Source: a virus. Taken from it: 52,569 bases of DNA. The stretch lies in IMG/VR virus record IMGVR_UViG_3300007513_000054, positions 1 to 52,569 of that record; one strand, written 5' to 3'. The notes beneath the pieces are model-generated. The model ran no database searches, had not been told where the DNA came from, and worked only from the letters and a program-made list of their open reading frames with translations. Of this stretch, positions 17,096-24,750 are shown piece by piece. The translations under genes and the position numbers were made by a program. The first letter of the stretch is position 1, and every line of letters starts with the position of its first letter.

Positions 17096-17111
17096 GATGT
17101 GGAGTAAAATT

Positions 17112-17204
17112 ATGGCTTATGTGATTATATCTTGTTGGTTTTTAAATGCTCTATTTTGGCTTTTTGTTATGCTAAAGGATTTTAAAAATGGTGGTAAAAA
17201 TTGA
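17112..17204 (+). CDS. 30-residue membrane microprotein
   Basis: MAYVIISCWFLNALFWLFVML followed by a short basic tail. GGAG lies seven bases upstream. One membrane span is predicted. It overlaps the following gene's start by 17 bases. Confidence 0.5.
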   Translation: MAYVIISCWFLNALFWLFVMLKDFKNGGKN

Positions 17205-17373
17205 AGACGTGAAACAAGAAAATGAGGAATTAAAAGAAGCTTATTATAACTTAGAAATGAAATATATGAAATTGCAAAAGGAAGTTGTAATATTGCAGAG
17301 ACTTGTTGATAGAGTCCGAAATAAAGAAAATTCTAATATTCCAGTTAAAGATACAAAATTTCAAGGACCGTAA
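17188..17373 (+). CDS. small coiled-coil protein
   Basis: A 61-residue protein, nearly all one coiled coil (residues 5-48, with heptads in LKEAYYNLEMKYMKLQKEVV) and a short polar tail. AAAGGA precedes the ATG. It may be a scaffolding or tail-assembly chaperone-type helper; no family is recognised. Confidence 0.6.
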   Translation: MVVKIEDVKQENEELKEAYYNLEMKYMKLQKEVVILQRLVDRVRNKENSNIPVKDTKFQGP

Positions 17374-17828
17374 TGGTATTATCTTTGTTTCAACGTTTTA
17401 CTGAGAAAAAGTGGAGCGAATTTACTTTATTTGGTAAAATCAGGATGATATGGTTTGGTCCACCAACTCTTATTTGTTGGTTGAGTTCTCCTGTTTTATT
17501 TGTGATTGCATTGATAACTTGGAGTGCAAAATTTGCTGAATACGGAGGCATGGCAGTTTTACTTGGTTATGTTGGTTTATTTTTATCAGGAATAAAAACT
17601 ATTAAGGAAGCAGGTAAGTTTTTCGTTTCTGAGGACTTACATGGTTCTAAATTAGGAGCCATTGGCGGTGGTCTTAGTTCCATGATACTTGAGATAGTAG
17701 GTCATTTTGTAATGTATTTTCTATGGGATAAGAAAGATAAAACTAGGAGAGAGGCAAATAAGTTTAGTAAAAAATGGAAAGAGAATATGAAAAAACAACA
17801 AGAGCTTAATAGGGAAAGGGATGAGTGA
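17373..17828 (+). CDS. membrane protein with charged coiled C-terminus
   Basis: A 151-residue protein starting on the previous stop (TAATG). Hydrophobic segments are at about residues 30-50, 56-76 and 98-118, the last glycine-rich (GAIGGGLSSMILEIVGHFVMY). The last 33 residues are highly basic and charged (KKDKTRREANKFSKKWKENM), presumably cytoplasmic. Unknown function. Confidence 0.6.
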   Translation: MVLSLFQRFTEKKWSEFTLFGKIRMIWFGPPTLICWLSSPVLFVIALITWSAKFAEYGGMAVLLGYVGLFLSGIKTIKEAGKFFVSEDLHGSKLGAIGGGLSSMILEIVGHFVMYFLWDKKDKTRREANKFSKKWKENMKKQQELNRERDE

Positions 17829-17883
17829 TTTTGAGTTAATTTGCATACTTGTTTTGTGTGCATTAATCATTTTACAAAATTAA
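17821..17883 (+). CDS. 20-residue membrane microprotein
   Basis: MSDFELICILVLCALIILQN, with AGGGAAAGGG immediately upstream and overlap with the preceding gene. It is essentially one membrane span. Such mini-genes recur through this window, which raises the chance that it is real. Confidence 0.35.
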   Translation: MSDFELICILVLCALIILQN

Positions 17884-17896
17884 ATAGGAATAAATC

Positions 17897-18241
17897 ATGT
17901 ATGAATATAATGTAAAGGTGACTAAAGTGGTTGATGGTGATACTATAGATCTTATGGTTGATCTCGGATTCAATACCTGGAAGCATGTTCGTTGTCGGAT
18001 GTACGGGATTAATGCTCCTGAAAGTAGAACTAGAGATTTAGTAGAGAAGAAATTGGGTTTGGCTGCTAAAGTTAGATTAATTGAACTTGTAGATGTTGAA
18101 GATTTAAGATTAGTATCTCATGGTGTTGGTAAATATGGTAGATGTTTGGGTGAAATATTTGTAGGAGATAATCCTATTTCAGTTAATCATCAATTAGTGG
18201 AAGAAGGTCATGGAGTAGAATATTATGGTGGAAAGCGTTAA
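17897..18241 (+). CDS. staphylococcal nuclease-like (SNase/TNase) protein
   Basis: A 114-residue thermonuclease-fold protein. VVDGDTIDLMVDLGF carries the metal-binding aspartate, CRMYGINAPESR the catalytic arginine and second aspartate, and GKYGRCLGEIFV the second arginine. The family cuts DNA and RNA with calcium. No signal peptide is seen, so it would act inside the cell, for example on host nucleic acid. Its stop overlaps the next start (TAATG). Confidence 0.88.
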   Translation: MYEYNVKVTKVVDGDTIDLMVDLGFNTWKHVRCRMYGINAPESRTRDLVEKKLGLAAKVRLIELVDVEDLRLVSHGVGKYGRCLGEIFVGDNPISVNHQLVEEGHGVEYYGGKR

Positions 18242-18495
18242 TGGATCATGATAGTATAAGACATCATGCAGGATATGTCAGTGAACAGCAAGTTATACAT
18301 AAATGTTTAGGAACTTATCAGGATATTTTTCGTAATATGCCATTAAAATGGTATGTGCAAAATATTTATGATAGTGTGAATCGTAAGGGTTATAATATTT
18401 CTTACAAAGATGTTTATCTCACAGTACGATATTTCATGAAGGACGAAAGAGAAACTTGTCCTCATTGTTATGGAGAAATAGATATTAAATTATGA
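18241..18495 (+). CDS. small protein with C-terminal CxxC
   Basis: An 84-residue protein rich in tyrosine and histidine, ending in a single CPHC motif (ERETCPHCYGEIDIKL). One CxxC could be half of a zinc site completed by histidines or a dimer partner. It is sandwiched between the nuclease and thyX with overlaps at both ends. Confidence 0.6.
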   Translation: MDHDSIRHHAGYVSEQQVIHKCLGTYQDIFRNMPLKWYVQNIYDSVNRKGYNISYKDVYLTVRYFMKDERETCPHCYGEIDIKL

Positions 18496-19109
18496 ATGTA
18501 ACGATGTTAGAGAAGATGGGTTCTGATTTAACTGTAGTTAATGCAGCCAGAGTATCATTTGGAAAGAAAAAGACTAAATTTACTAAACAAGATGAAAAAC
18601 TTATCAAATATCTTGCTAAACATAATCATTGGACACCTTTTGGTCATTGTAGTGTACAGTTTCATATCAATGCTCCTGTTTTTGTTGCTCGTCAATTGGT
18701 CAAACATCAAGTAGGATTAATATGGAATGAGGTTAGTAGAAGATATGTTGATACTACACCAGAAATTTATACTCCTGATGAATGGCGAGGACGTGCAGAA
18801 GATAAAAAGCAAGGATCATCTGGTGTTGTTAAAAAGAGATGTTTGGAGTATGAATCGTTGAGTAAAACTATGGTTGGTGCTTATGAGAGATTATTAGAGG
18901 AAGGAGTATGTCCAGAACAAGCACGTATGATATTACCACAGTCAATGATGACAGAGTGGTATTGGTCAGGCACATTAATGGCATTTGCTAGAGTGTGCAA
19001 TTTAAGATGTAAACCTGACACGCAATTAGAAACACAACAGATTGGCAATCAGATAGATGACCTGATGAAATTAGAATTTCCTGTTTCATGGGAGGCATTG
19101 AGAAAATAA
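18492..19109 (+). CDS. thyX: flavin-dependent thymidylate synthase
   Basis: A 205-residue ThyX that makes dTMP from dUMP using FAD and methylene-folate. VNAARVSF and HWTPFGHCSVQFHI are conserved substrate-binding parts. The ThyX motif, usually RHR-x7-S, appears here as KHQVGLIWNEVSRRY, a variant also common in T4-like phages. PEQARMILPQSM is the second conserved block. With nrdJ it supplies deoxynucleotides. It overlaps the previous gene by four bases. Confidence 0.95.
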   Translation: MNVTMLEKMGSDLTVVNAARVSFGKKKTKFTKQDEKLIKYLAKHNHWTPFGHCSVQFHINAPVFVARQLVKHQVGLIWNEVSRRYVDTTPEIYTPDEWRGRAEDKKQGSSGVVKKRCLEYESLSKTMVGAYERLLEEGVCPEQARMILPQSMMTEWYWSGTLMAFARVCNLRCKPDTQLETQQIGNQIDDLMKLEFPVSWEALRK

Positions 19110-19195
19110 TGATTAATGATAGTTATTGGTGGATATGTACTGTAGGTCTAATGCTTATATTCTTTTTATGGACATTTACATTAAGAGGATGTTAA
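19109..19195 (+). CDS. 28-residue membrane microprotein
   Basis: MINDSYWWICTVGLMLIFFL followed by WTFTLRGC. It starts on the thyX stop (TAATG). One membrane span, unknown role. Confidence 0.4.
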   Translation: MINDSYWWICTVGLMLIFFLWTFTLRGC

Positions 19196-19199
19196 AGTT

Positions 19200-19424
19200 G
19201 TGCTTGATCCTAAAATTCCTGATTCATTTGATCAATTTATCAGAGAACATATAAATTTACATGCAAAGGTGGATCAGTTAAGGAATGACAATTCTAAATT
19301 GGTTAGGCAAAATAAAGAATTAATAGATCAATTACGTAAACAAGTTGAAGCAAATGATAAATTGCTCCAAAGATTAAAAAAAATAGAAAATAAAAAAAGT
19401 GAAAATTATAAACATTATGTTTAA
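19200..19424 (+). CDS. coiled-coil protein
   Basis: A 74-residue protein with a GTG start. Residues 15-65 form one long coiled coil (HAKVDQLRNDNSKLVRQNKE and further heptads) with a basic end. It is the last gene before a strong terminator. No family is recognised. Confidence 0.6.
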   Translation: MLDPKIPDSFDQFIREHINLHAKVDQLRNDNSKLVRQNKELIDQLRKQVEANDKLLQRLKKIENKKSENYKHYV

Positions 19425-19453
19425 TAGTATCCTGAGCAGGCACAGGAAATAGG

Positions 19454-19479
19454 CTCGGCTAATTTTAGCCGAGTTTTTT
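19454..19479 (+). terminator. Rho-independent terminator
   Basis: Stem CTCGGCTAA / TTAGCCGAG with a two-base loop, followed by six T. It ends the unit containing amtB, the SNase gene and thyX. Confidence 0.9.
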
Positions 19480-19499
19480 ATATTATAGGAGAAAATATA

Positions 19500-19712
19500 A
19501 TGGATGAATTGAGAAATAAAAATTATAAAGTGTCTATGTTATTAGACTTTCATATCACATGTGATATAAATTTAGAACCAGAAGAATTGGTCAATCAGTT
19601 AAAGGATCAGTTCGTGATTAAGAAGCGACATCAACAATGGATAATTGATAATTTAGAGATGGACTATCAAGTATTTAAAGTGAAAGATAGTGTGGAGATT
19701 ATGAATGTCTAA
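19500..19712 (+). CDS. hypothetical protein
   Basis: A 70-residue protein following the terminator, with TAGGAG upstream. The segment VSMLLDFHITCDINLEPEEL suggests a small alpha-beta fold. A perfect 16-bp palindrome (ATATCACATGTGATAT, 19552-19567) lies in the coding region and might be an operator. Unknown function. Confidence 0.6.
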   Translation: MDELRNKNYKVSMLLDFHITCDINLEPEELVNQLKDQFVIKKRHQQWIIDNLEMDYQVFKVKDSVEIMNV

Positions 19713-19956
19713 AATATCTAATTTGAATATATTTGTAATGTTGGTTAGATATGGATGGATGATCAGAAAGAGAAATTGGTGGAAATTGTTTCCCTTTTTG
19801 CCTATTCCTCCTACTAATTATATAATGTGGAGATTTGAGACAGTATGGGGAATTGATGCACAGAATCCTCGTTTAGAACAGTTTCCTTCTATTAAAACAA
19901 TGATAAAAGATACATGGGCTTTTGGTAGATGGTTATGTTTAATCATACCAAGATAA
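19705..19956 (+). CDS. hypothetical tryptophan-rich protein
   Basis: An 83-residue basic protein with many tryptophans (RKRNWWKLFPFLPIPPTNYI). It overlaps the previous gene by eight bases. It is hydrophobic but without a clear membrane span; a membrane-associated protein is possible. Confidence 0.5.
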   Translation: MSKISNLNIFVMLVRYGWMIRKRNWWKLFPFLPIPPTNYIMWRFETVWGIDAQNPRLEQFPSIKTMIKDTWAFGRWLCLIIPR

Positions 19957-20186
19957 TAATTCCTGATAAGGCAATATTAGAAGGTGCACCAAACATGTGG
20001 GGAATATATAGAGGAGATGGAAAATTACATCAATTTTATTGTAGTGATTGTTATATACACATCGAAGTTAAATTTCCTAGATGGGACAGAACACTTAATA
20101 AAGAACGTGTTGTAGATGATGTCTTGAATAATAAAATATTCAGATGTCCTGGTTGTATCAATTCAAATTTTATAGAGGTTAATTAA
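19929..20186 (+). CDS. small zinc-binding protein
   Basis: An 85-residue protein (possibly starting at ATG 19935). It has two CxxC motifs, FYCSDCYIHI and FRCPGCINSN, 40 residues apart, fitting a zinc ribbon. It overlaps the preceding gene by 28 bases. Unknown function. Confidence 0.65.
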   Translation: MVMFNHTKIIIPDKAILEGAPNMWGIYRGDGKLHQFYCSDCYIHIEVKFPRWDRTLNKERVVDDVLNNKIFRCPGCINSNFIEVN

Positions 20187-20187
20187 T

Positions 20188-20328
20188 ATGTTATTTCAAG
20201 GATCTAAGTATGCATTGTATTTACGTGAAGGTGGAATTTATGAGGCTGATAGTATTATTGGATTAATTATGGAAATTATAAAACACAGATTTGGGCATTT
20301 GATTAAAGATGGAAAATGGATGGACTGA
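20188..20328 (+). CDS. 46-residue hypothetical protein
   Basis: MLFQGSKYALYLREGGIYEA, then a helical segment and a basic end; AGAGG upstream. It is one base short of the next gene. No family is recognised. Confidence 0.5.
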   Translation: MLFQGSKYALYLREGGIYEADSIIGLIMEIIKHRFGHLIKDGKWMD

Positions 20329-20329
20329 T

Positions 20330-21091
20330 ATGAGTGATTATGTAAACATTTATCATGAAGAATATGTTGAAGGTTTGAAGGAGATATTTAATAGTGGTAT
20401 TACCACAACCTTCAGTACTCTTATGATGGGATTAGCTCTTGTTAAGGTTCTAGAAACTATTACCAATAATATTAGAAACAGAAAAAGACATTTTTATTGC
20501 ACTTTGTATTATTTTCATCTATTTACTATAATTGTGTTGACTTGTCATGGTATTTTTACGGCCCATGAACCATGGGCCAGTCAAACTGATTCTATTTATG
20601 ATTACACTGAAGATTGGGAAATTCCTCTTTCGTTCCATTATTTCAATATAGTATATATTTTTATGTTTATTTTTTCTGTGTATTTTAGTATTCCTTCTAG
20701 TGATGATATGAATAAACACTTTTTATCCTTGAGGAATTTTTATAAGAAAAGTACTGAATTGTGGCTTCCTTTTATGTGGGGGTCAATCTTTTTTTTAGAC
20801 ATGGCAATTTGGTTAGATAGGTCACTTGCAGGAGATATAGAATTTTATTATTGGTGTTATGATAGTACGTTAAGTAGTTTGTTATTAGGAATTTTGGATC
20901 ATCAGTGGATCCATATTTTAGGTCTTTCTTTTATTTTTCTGATTCTTCGATTTAAGAAAGATTGGTTATATTGGCTTTGGTATCTAGCAATATATTCTCC
21001 TCTTATCTACATGATACTTCAAGGAGAAAATCATTGGATATCTATGGAAATTGACATACAACAGTTTAAAGAAGGAATTTCAGAGTATTAA
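20330..21091 (+). CDS. multi-span membrane protein
   Basis: A 253-residue protein; ATG 20330 directly follows the previous gene and is preferred to an in-frame ATG at 20309. Five to six hydrophobic segments are visible, e.g. FHLFTIIVLTCHGIF, FNIVYIFMFIFSVYF, FMWGSIFFLDMAIWL, ILGLSFIFLILRF and WYLAIYSPLIYMILQG. The loops are rich in aromatic and acidic residues. Unknown transporter or envelope-modifying role. Confidence 0.65.
   Translation: MSDYVNIYHEEYVEGLKEIFNSGITTTFSTLMMGLALVKVLETITNNIRNRKRHFYCTLYYFHLFTIIVLTCHGIFTAHEPWASQTDSIYDYTEDWEIPLSFHYFNIVYIFMFIFSVYFSIPSSDDMNKHFLSLRNFYKKSTELWLPFMWGSIFFLDMAIWLDRSLAGDIEFYYWCYDSTLSSLLLGILDHQWIHILGLSFIFLILRFKKDWLYWLWYLAIYSPLIYMILQGENHWISMEIDIQQFKEGISEY
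20560..20578 (+). repeat. intragenic GC-rich hairpin, 8-bp arms
   Basis: GGCCCATG, AAC loop, CATGGGCC, inside the membrane-protein gene. It shares GGCCCAT with the hairpin at 16994. Confidence 0.4.
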
Positions 21092-21112
21092 TTGATGAGG
21101 TGAATTAGAAAT

Positions 21113-21337
21113 ATGAGTAAAATTAAATTTGTGATTATTGTAATTGTATTAATTTTAATCAGTGCTTGTGATTATCAAGAGAATAAATTAATTAAGGAGC
21201 AGGCAACTACATTTGAACAAGAATTATCATTTAGACAACGTAAGGAGATTGAGTTGAAAAATGAAATTCAGAAAAAACAAGAATATATAAATAAATTAGA
21301 GAGAATGTTAGAATGTAAGGATGGTGAAAAAAAATGA
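21113..21337 (+). CDS. small lipoprotein with coiled coil
   Basis: A 74-residue protein. The signal IVIVLILISACDY has a lipobox cysteine at residue 19, then a coiled coil (residues 22-68). A lipid-anchored coiled coil fits an outer-membrane spanin subunit, but the pairing inner-membrane partner is not certain. It overlaps the next start by four bases. Confidence 0.65.
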   Translation: MSKIKFVIIVIVLILISACDYQENKLIKEQATTFEQELSFRQRKEIELKNEIQKKQEYINKLERMLECKDGEKK

Positions 21338-21519
21338 TCGAGTGGTCGAATAGGAATTGGATTAATAAAGGGTATTTTGATAATTTACAGAAATATCAGT
21401 TGATTGAAAGTTTTCGTAGAAATCCGGAAAAAATATTTCAATTAGTTGTAGAAAATTTTAGAATGAAGGAAGAAATAACTAATTTAAAACGACAAATTGC
21501 AGAACAAAATAGACCTTGA
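21334..21519 (+). CDS. small helical protein
   Basis: A 61-residue protein overlapping the lipoprotein stop. It has a basic, aromatic N-terminal half and a coiled-coil end (FRMKEEITNLKRQIAEQN). No family is recognised. Confidence 0.5.
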   Translation: MIEWSNRNWINKGYFDNLQKYQLIESFRRNPEKIFQLVVENFRMKEEITNLKRQIAEQNRP

Positions 21520-21535
21520 TAATAGGAGAAATGTT

Positions 21536-21937
21536 ATGAAGTTGTATTGGATTATTTTACCATTGATATTATTATTGGGTTGTACTACAACTCCTTATCA
21601 ATATTATGAATTAGAGTATGAGCCTCTTGAATTTTATGACTATCCTCTTTCTCCCGGAGTAAATGTATATATTCCTAGACATAGGCCTTATCCATTATAT
21701 CGTTTTGATGGATTTTATTATGATGAACCATATACATATATGTTATATCGTGAGCAAAACGGAAGAGTAAGACCTCGTAAAATTCCTAATTCTGTATTAA
21801 GGAAAATTCACCGATCACACCAAGTACATCCTCCTCCTGTTAAAAAAACCAAGAAGCAACATATTTTTACGAATCCTACGATGGATCAAGAATCTAATCG
21901 TAGGTTAATTCGGAAAAGAATTGAGGATAGACAATGA
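21536..21937 (+). CDS. lipoprotein, tyrosine/proline-rich
   Basis: A 133-residue protein. ATG 21536 with AGGAG seven bases upstream is preferred to an in-frame ATG at 21497. Lipobox LLLGCTTTPY is followed by a tyrosine/glutamate-rich segment (YQYYELEYEPLEFYDYPL) and a basic C-terminus. It is probably anchored in the envelope after export. Unknown function. Confidence 0.65.
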   Translation: MKLYWIILPLILLLGCTTTPYQYYELEYEPLEFYDYPLSPGVNVYIPRHRPYPLYRFDGFYYDEPYTYMLYREQNGRVRPRKIPNSVLRKIHRSHQVHPPPVKKTKKQHIFTNPTMDQESNRRLIRKRIEDRQ

Positions 21938-22140
21938 TTGGTTCATTTAGTCTTTTTGGTAAAAGATATAGTACGTGGTGGATATTAGTAATAATAACCG
22001 CTTTTATGGTATTGATGGCAAGTTTCAGAGAAATTCCAAAACCAGATCCAATTCATTGTTGCAAATGTTGCGTTGCATTGGAATATTTATGTTGTACTAA
22101 AGTTCAAGCAGATGCCGGTAGTGCATGTTTAGGGAGATAA
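21934..22140 (+). CDS. membrane protein with cysteine cluster
   Basis: A 68-residue protein. One membrane span (WWILVIITAFMVLMASF) is followed by a cysteine-rich tail (HCCKCCVALEYLCC, plus a seventh Cys near the end). The tail would face the periplasm or cytoplasm and could bind metal or form disulfides. It overlaps the previous gene by four bases. Confidence 0.6.
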   Translation: MIGSFSLFGKRYSTWWILVIITAFMVLMASFREIPKPDPIHCCKCCVALEYLCCTKVQADAGSACLGR

Positions 22141-22142
22141 CA

Positions 22143-22334
22143 ATGGCACATATTAATTTAGAAATAGAAACAATGAATCCTAAGACAGTAGTAAGATTAA
22201 ATATTGAAGACGGTTATTATGAACCTCAACAAATAGCCGATTTGTATGGTGCTATGCTAAAAGTAATAGAATCAATACAAGTTGGTACTCCTGGACGCAT
22301 AGATATTAAAATAACACCTGATGATGAAGAATAA
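22143..22334 (+). CDS. hypothetical protein
   Basis: A 63-residue acidic protein. ATG 22143 is set by GGGAG six bases upstream. The pattern HINLEIETMNPKTVVRLNIE then YYEPQQIADLYGAMLKVIES and IDIKITPDD suggests a small alpha-beta fold. No family is recognised. Confidence 0.6.
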   Translation: MAHINLEIETMNPKTVVRLNIEDGYYEPQQIADLYGAMLKVIESIQVGTPGRIDIKITPDDEE

Positions 22335-22338
22335 TATT

Positions 22339-22346
22339 TATAAATA
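22339..22346 (+). promoter_or_regulatory. candidate T4-type late promoter
   Basis: TATAAATA, 22 bases before the start of paralog D; the octamer begins just after the previous stop. Confidence 0.5.
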
Positions 22347-22367
22347 TTGGTTTTAAGAGGAGATAGT

Positions 22368-23456
22368 ATGAAAACGTTTAATGAGTTTTTAGCAGAAATG
22401 GCTTATTCTGATACTACTAGAGGATATCTCGATTCTCGTTCTAAGCCATATGAGTTTTGGCTTAGTGGTAAGTATGAGGCTCCATTACCTTTTTCTGCTC
22501 CGATGTTTAATCGCATAAAAGAGGACAATACGGATAAGAAGGCATTGCATATTACTGGTGGATCTGGTATGTTGTCATTGTTTGATTTACAAAATTCATC
22601 TAAATCCCTTTCTGTAATGACTAAAATATTTAAAGCACAAGCTCCTTATTTGTTAAAAGGAATTGAAACCTCTGGTGGTTATATTGTTGAGTTAGAAGGA
22701 AATATGATTATGATAGGGGAGGAAGATATTTTCACTTCTTCTGATAGTGATGGTATGCGTTGGATGGATCTTACTTTTTTTAAAGAACAGAAAAGATTTA
22801 CAAAAAAATATGTAGAAAGTATGGAGAAGGTATTAGATACTATAAGAGATGATTTTAATACGGAAGTCTCCATAATTGGAAAGAATTTAACAAATGACAT
22901 ACGTGAATTTGGAGAAAGGCAAAAAAATGGACGGTTAAAATGGGCATTACAAAACGCAGATGATGCAGGAAACTCTCGATTGTGGGGAACAAAACTTTTA
23001 AATTTAAAAAATACATTAAAGGAGGAAAGGGAACTCAATAAGGAAATATCCAATGAACATCTTAACTTAATTAATGCATATGATGAAGAAATCAACAAAA
23101 CCTTATTTCAAATAACTAAAGGTTTATTTGATAATGCGGAAAGATTCATTAAAGACAATTTTGAAGAATTTTCTAATATCTTCACTCAAGCAGAAGCAGG
23201 ATCCTATAATGAAGGTGTTATGAATAGATTTAAGATTAAGAAAATTCATGTTGATGCCAGACTACCTTTTCCAAATTTGAAAAAGAAAACTGAGAATACT
23301 GTACATATAGATTTCTTAAATACAAATTTAAAAAGAGAAATTGATAGTTATGGAATTCCAGTAGTAACACACACAGATATGGCATCATGGAATACGTTAT
23401 TTGATGGCTATACATGGGAGAAGGCGGGAAAAAGACCTGCCTTATTTATGCCATGA
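22368..23456 (+). CDS. paralog family member D with capsid-targeting-like start
   Basis: A 362-residue protein. GAGGAG fixes ATG 22368. It begins MKTFNEFLAEMAYSD, very close to the T4 capsid-targeting sequence MKTYQEFIAEA, with LAE as a prohead-protease-type site. The family blocks are KKALHITGG, KSLSVMT, GIETSGGYIVELEGN, SDSDGMRWMDL, and YNEGVMNRFKIKKIHVD near residue 283. Its middle is a long helical region. Packaging and injection with the DNA, and an ADP-ribosyltransferase-like fold, are inferences. Confidence 0.78.
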   Translation: MKTFNEFLAEMAYSDTTRGYLDSRSKPYEFWLSGKYEAPLPFSAPMFNRIKEDNTDKKALHITGGSGMLSLFDLQNSSKSLSVMTKIFKAQAPYLLKGIETSGGYIVELEGNMIMIGEEDIFTSSDSDGMRWMDLTFFKEQKRFTKKYVESMEKVLDTIRDDFNTEVSIIGKNLTNDIREFGERQKNGRLKWALQNADDAGNSRLWGTKLLNLKNTLKEERELNKEISNEHLNLINAYDEEINKTLFQITKGLFDNAERFIKDNFEEFSNIFTQAEAGSYNEGVMNRFKIKKIHVDARLPFPNLKKKTENTVHIDFLNTNLKREIDSYGIPVVTHTDMASWNTLFDGYTWEKAGKRPALFMP

Positions 23457-23563
23457 AATTGATAGTAGCAATCACGGTATTTCTGTTTCTTATAATTGTA
23501 TCAGTGGGATATGTCTATGTAGCAGATAAGATAAGTCATTGGACTAATTTCAGGAAAAGGTAA
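23453..23563 (+). CDS. 36-residue membrane microprotein
   Basis: Starts on ATGA shared with the previous stop. MKLIVAITVFLFLIIVSVGY forms one span, followed by a basic tail (HWTNFRKR). Unknown role. Confidence 0.5.
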   Translation: MKLIVAITVFLFLIIVSVGYVYVADKISHWTNFRKR

Positions 23564-23564
23564 T

Positions 23565-23690
23565 ATGAAAAGACCATTTGCGGAAATTTATATTTATTTG
23601 ACGGCGGCATTAGTAACATTAGTAGGAATCCTAACAGGAATCTTGTTAGGATCTTTATGGATTTTAAAAAAATTTATTGAGGTATTATAA
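23565..23690 (+). CDS. 41-residue membrane microprotein
   Basis: One glycine-containing span (AALVTLVGILTGILLGSLWI) with AGGAAAAGG upstream. It could be a small holin or antiholin-like peptide, but nothing specific supports this. The stop overlaps the next ATG. Confidence 0.5.
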   Translation: MKRPFAEIYIYLTAALVTLVGILTGILLGSLWILKKFIEVL

Positions 23691-23935
23691 TGAACACAAT
23701 AGAACACACTGAATTAGATCATGAAACGCTTAATCAACAACTAATGGGAGTAGAAAAACAAATCAATCCTGTCACAACATCACTCAAGGAGGAAAATGAA
23801 AATTTTAGAAAATTAGTCTTGGCACAGGAAAGAATCATCGAAAAGTTACGAAATAAATTGAAAAGCTCACAAGCAAATGAGAAATTACAAAAAGAATTAA
23901 GTGCCAAATGGGCAAGAGGAGAAATTGAAAATTAA
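23690..23935 (+). CDS. coiled-coil protein
   Basis: An 81-residue soluble protein with coiled coil from about residue 30 to 75 (KEENENFRKLVLAQERIIEK). It is embedded in a run of tiny membrane-protein genes. No family is recognised. Confidence 0.55.
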   Translation: MNTIEHTELDHETLNQQLMGVEKQINPVTTSLKEENENFRKLVLAQERIIEKLRNKLKSSQANEKLQKELSAKWARGEIEN

Positions 23936-23937
23936 TC

Positions 23938-24168
23938 ATGGAACAATTATTTACGGCAGTGACGATTTCATTATTTATGATGATGGGTAGTGCATTATAC
24001 GTCCTACTCTGGGACGTAATTGACAATCAAAAACATAAGCATCCTAAGCATTTAATTAATCTAGAGGAGGAAATATATCAACAAGTAATCATATTTCTAG
24101 CTAATGAAGACAAAGACAATATAACCGCATTAGTCAATAAAGCAATTTTACAATATTTAAAAAAATGA
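23938..24168 (+). CDS. single-span membrane protein
   Basis: A 76-residue protein. An N-terminal span (FTAVTISLFMMMGSALYVLL) is followed by a soluble acidic helical domain ending IFLANEDKDNITALVNKAIL. It overlaps the next lipoprotein start by four bases. It is a possible inner-membrane partner of that lipoprotein (spanin-like arrangement), but this is speculative. Confidence 0.55.
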   Translation: MEQLFTAVTISLFMMMGSALYVLLWDVIDNQKHKHPKHLINLEEEIYQQVIIFLANEDKDNITALVNKAILQYLKK

Positions 24169-24323
24169 GATTCCTATTTCTATTTTTATTACTATTAGGT
24201 GGTTGTACAACAAAACAAATATCAATAGAACCAATATCCACAAGACAGCCATTAGAAGAAAACAAGCATGAAGTGGCAGGTAAAGAAATTTATGAAGGTA
24301 TGTTAATAATTCTAGGAGAATAA
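24165..24323 (+). CDS. small lipoprotein
   Basis: A 52-residue protein: MRFLFLFLLLLGGCTTKQIS has a clear lipobox (LGGC). The mature part is only about 38 residues. It starts within the end of the preceding membrane-protein gene, an arrangement seen in Rz/Rz1-type spanin pairs. Confidence 0.6.
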   Translation: MRFLFLFLLLLGGCTTKQISIEPISTRQPLEENKHEVAGKEIYEGMLIILGE

Positions 24324-24327
24324 AAAA

Positions 24328-24750
24328 ATGAAAAAGTTCATTATAGGCCTAATATTTTTAATATTAACACAGTGCAGTTATCACGGTTGTGCGATAAAGC
24401 CCAAATATCTAGTAGAAAAATCATTACAAGAGGAGGCACAACAAGAAATACAACAACGTCAAGAAGAATGGAATTGGAAAAATCGTCATCGTCTCAGACA
24501 AGATAAAGTCTATTGGGAGAAAAGATTTGAATTACTTCCACCTAGACAAGGAACGCATAAGAAACAACTAATCACTAGAAAAAGACAATATAGAAATCCT
24601 CAATTAGGAATAGCACGAAATAGATTCAATAATAATGCCAAACGAAGAACACATATCACTCCTAAAAAACACAATGGTGTCAAGGTCCATAAAAAAAATT
24701 ATTGGTCCAAAACTACCAAAGATCGAAAGGAGGATATAGCTAATGAGTAA
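24328..24750 (+). CDS. basic lipoprotein-like exported protein
   Basis: A 140-residue protein. Signal segment FIIGLIFLILTQCSYHGC has a lipobox-like LTQC. The mature part is extremely basic (HRLRQDKVYWEKRFELLPPR and a C-terminus full of K/R/N), suggesting contact with peptidoglycan, lipopolysaccharide or nucleic acid outside the inner membrane. Unknown function. Confidence 0.6.
   Translation: MKKFIIGLIFLILTQCSYHGCAIKPKYLVEKSLQEEAQQEIQQRQEEWNWKNRHRLRQDKVYWEKRFELLPPRQGTHKKQLITRKRQYRNPQLGIARNRFNNNAKRRTHITPKKHNGVKVHKKNYWSKTTKDRKEDIANE

Noticed and set aside
22679-23098. 139-residue minus-strand open frame inside paralog D
   Set aside because: Antisense to a conserved family member, with no supporting signals.
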